Source: Sulfuricaulis sp049587675 (GTDB lineage: Bacteria; Pseudomonadota; Gammaproteobacteria; Acidiferrobacterales; Sulfurifustaceae). From it: 6,350 nucleotides of DNA. Each line of letters starts with the position of its first letter. Position 1 is the first letter of the stretch. A model generated the notes under the pieces. It had not been told where the DNA came from. It saw only the letters and a program-made list of their open reading frames with translations, and did no database searches. A program made the position numbers and the translations under genes. The stretch is from NCBI RefSeq assembly GCF_049587675.1, contig NZ_JBAVEJ010000159.1, forward strand, positions 1 through 6,350, in the 5' to 3' direction. Of the stretch, positions 6,137 to 6,350 are shown one piece after another.

Positions 6137-6350
6137 TTAGAGGTACTTCCCCGGATCCCGGTCGCTCCAGTTGCGGCGGAGGGGCTGAAACTCGTCTGCT
6201 ATCATAAAAATCCCGAGAACATAATCCCTGGCTGTCCATTGCTTGGACCGCGCCTGTCCACGCCGGATCAGGGTTTCCCTCAGGTCCGGATTTGAATGCA
6301 GCTCCTTTATTTTGCCAGCCAATTGCTGTTCACTGGCGGGATCGAAGAAT
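6137..6350 (-). CDS. Glycosyltransferase, GT4-like, C-terminal fragment
   Basis: The minus-strand frame is open at the right edge and ends with TAA at 6139-6137, giving the last 70 codons or so. The translation starts FFDPASEQQLAGKIKEL and continues NPDLRETLIRRGQARSKQWT. This is the usual tail of GT4 (glycosyl transferases group 1) enzymes: an F-DP segment, a helix of the 'LAxxIxxLL-NP-LR--L--xG' type, then a terminal helix crossing back to the N-terminal lobe. The TTG at 6322-6320 is internal and not a start. The N-terminal lobe and the EX7E donor-binding motif lie outside the window, so sugar specificity cannot be judged. The gene converges on the sulfotransferase with a 75-bp gap. Such enzymes normally build surface polysaccharide from nucleotide sugars, which fits the rest of the locus. 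Confidence 0.78.
   Translation of the reverse strand, partial: FFDPASEQQLAGKIKELHSNPDLRETLIRRGQARSKQWTARDYVLGIFMIADEFQPLRRNWSDRDPGKYL

Noticed and set aside
6062..6295. A 77-codon plus-strand frame whose ATG directly follows the sulfotransferase stop.
   Set aside because: Most of it is antisense to the GT4-like C-terminus, which has a recognisable family pattern, and the product shows no motif. No ribosome binding site is obvious.

Overview
The window reads as part of a bacterial surface-glycan or protein-modification locus. It contains five clear protein genes and one probable small gene, and nearly every recognisable product is a group-transferring enzyme. G+C looks moderately high (upper fifties by eye, not counted). 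The families suggest a Gram-negative, proteobacteria-like host, but nothing here fixes the taxon. No tRNA, rRNA, CRISPR array, insertion sequence or integrase was seen.

Layout, left to right. (1) Bases 1-1896, plus strand: the 3' part of a TPR protein with a SPINDLY/OGT-type (GT41) O-linked N-acetylglucosaminyltransferase-like domain. Its TPR section is built from almost identical 102-bp DNA units. (2) Bases 1889-2023, plus: an unrecognised 44-codon reading frame that overlaps both neighbouring genes by a few bases. (3) Bases 2020-3456, plus: an FkbM-type SAM-dependent methyltransferase with a long helical C-terminal extension. These three look like one translationally coupled unit. (4) Bases 3570-5063, minus, convergent to the first block: seven phased TPRs fused to a C-terminal methyltransferase-like domain. 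(5) Bases 5064-5233: a 170-bp divergent intergenic region that must hold upstream signals for the genes on both sides. (6) Bases 5234-6061, plus: a complete PAPS-dependent sulfotransferase of the cytosolic SULT type. (7) Bases 6137-6350, minus, running off the right edge: the C-terminus of a GT4-like glycosyltransferase.

Taken together the genes encode sugar transfer (GT41-like, GT4-like), probable O-methylation (FkbM, TPR-methyltransferase) and sulfation (sulfotransferase). This fits a locus that builds and decorates a glycan or glycoprotein, such as exopolysaccharide, O-antigen, S-layer or flagellin glycan. The acceptor cannot be read from this window. The repeated changes of strand and several unrelated transferases are typical of accessory glycan islands assembled piecemeal.

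The most interesting points are the near-identical TPR DNA repeats, where one helix is conserved and the other varies; the unannotated small gene coupling two modification enzymes; the TPR-methyltransferase fusion; and the C-terminal extension of the FkbM protein.
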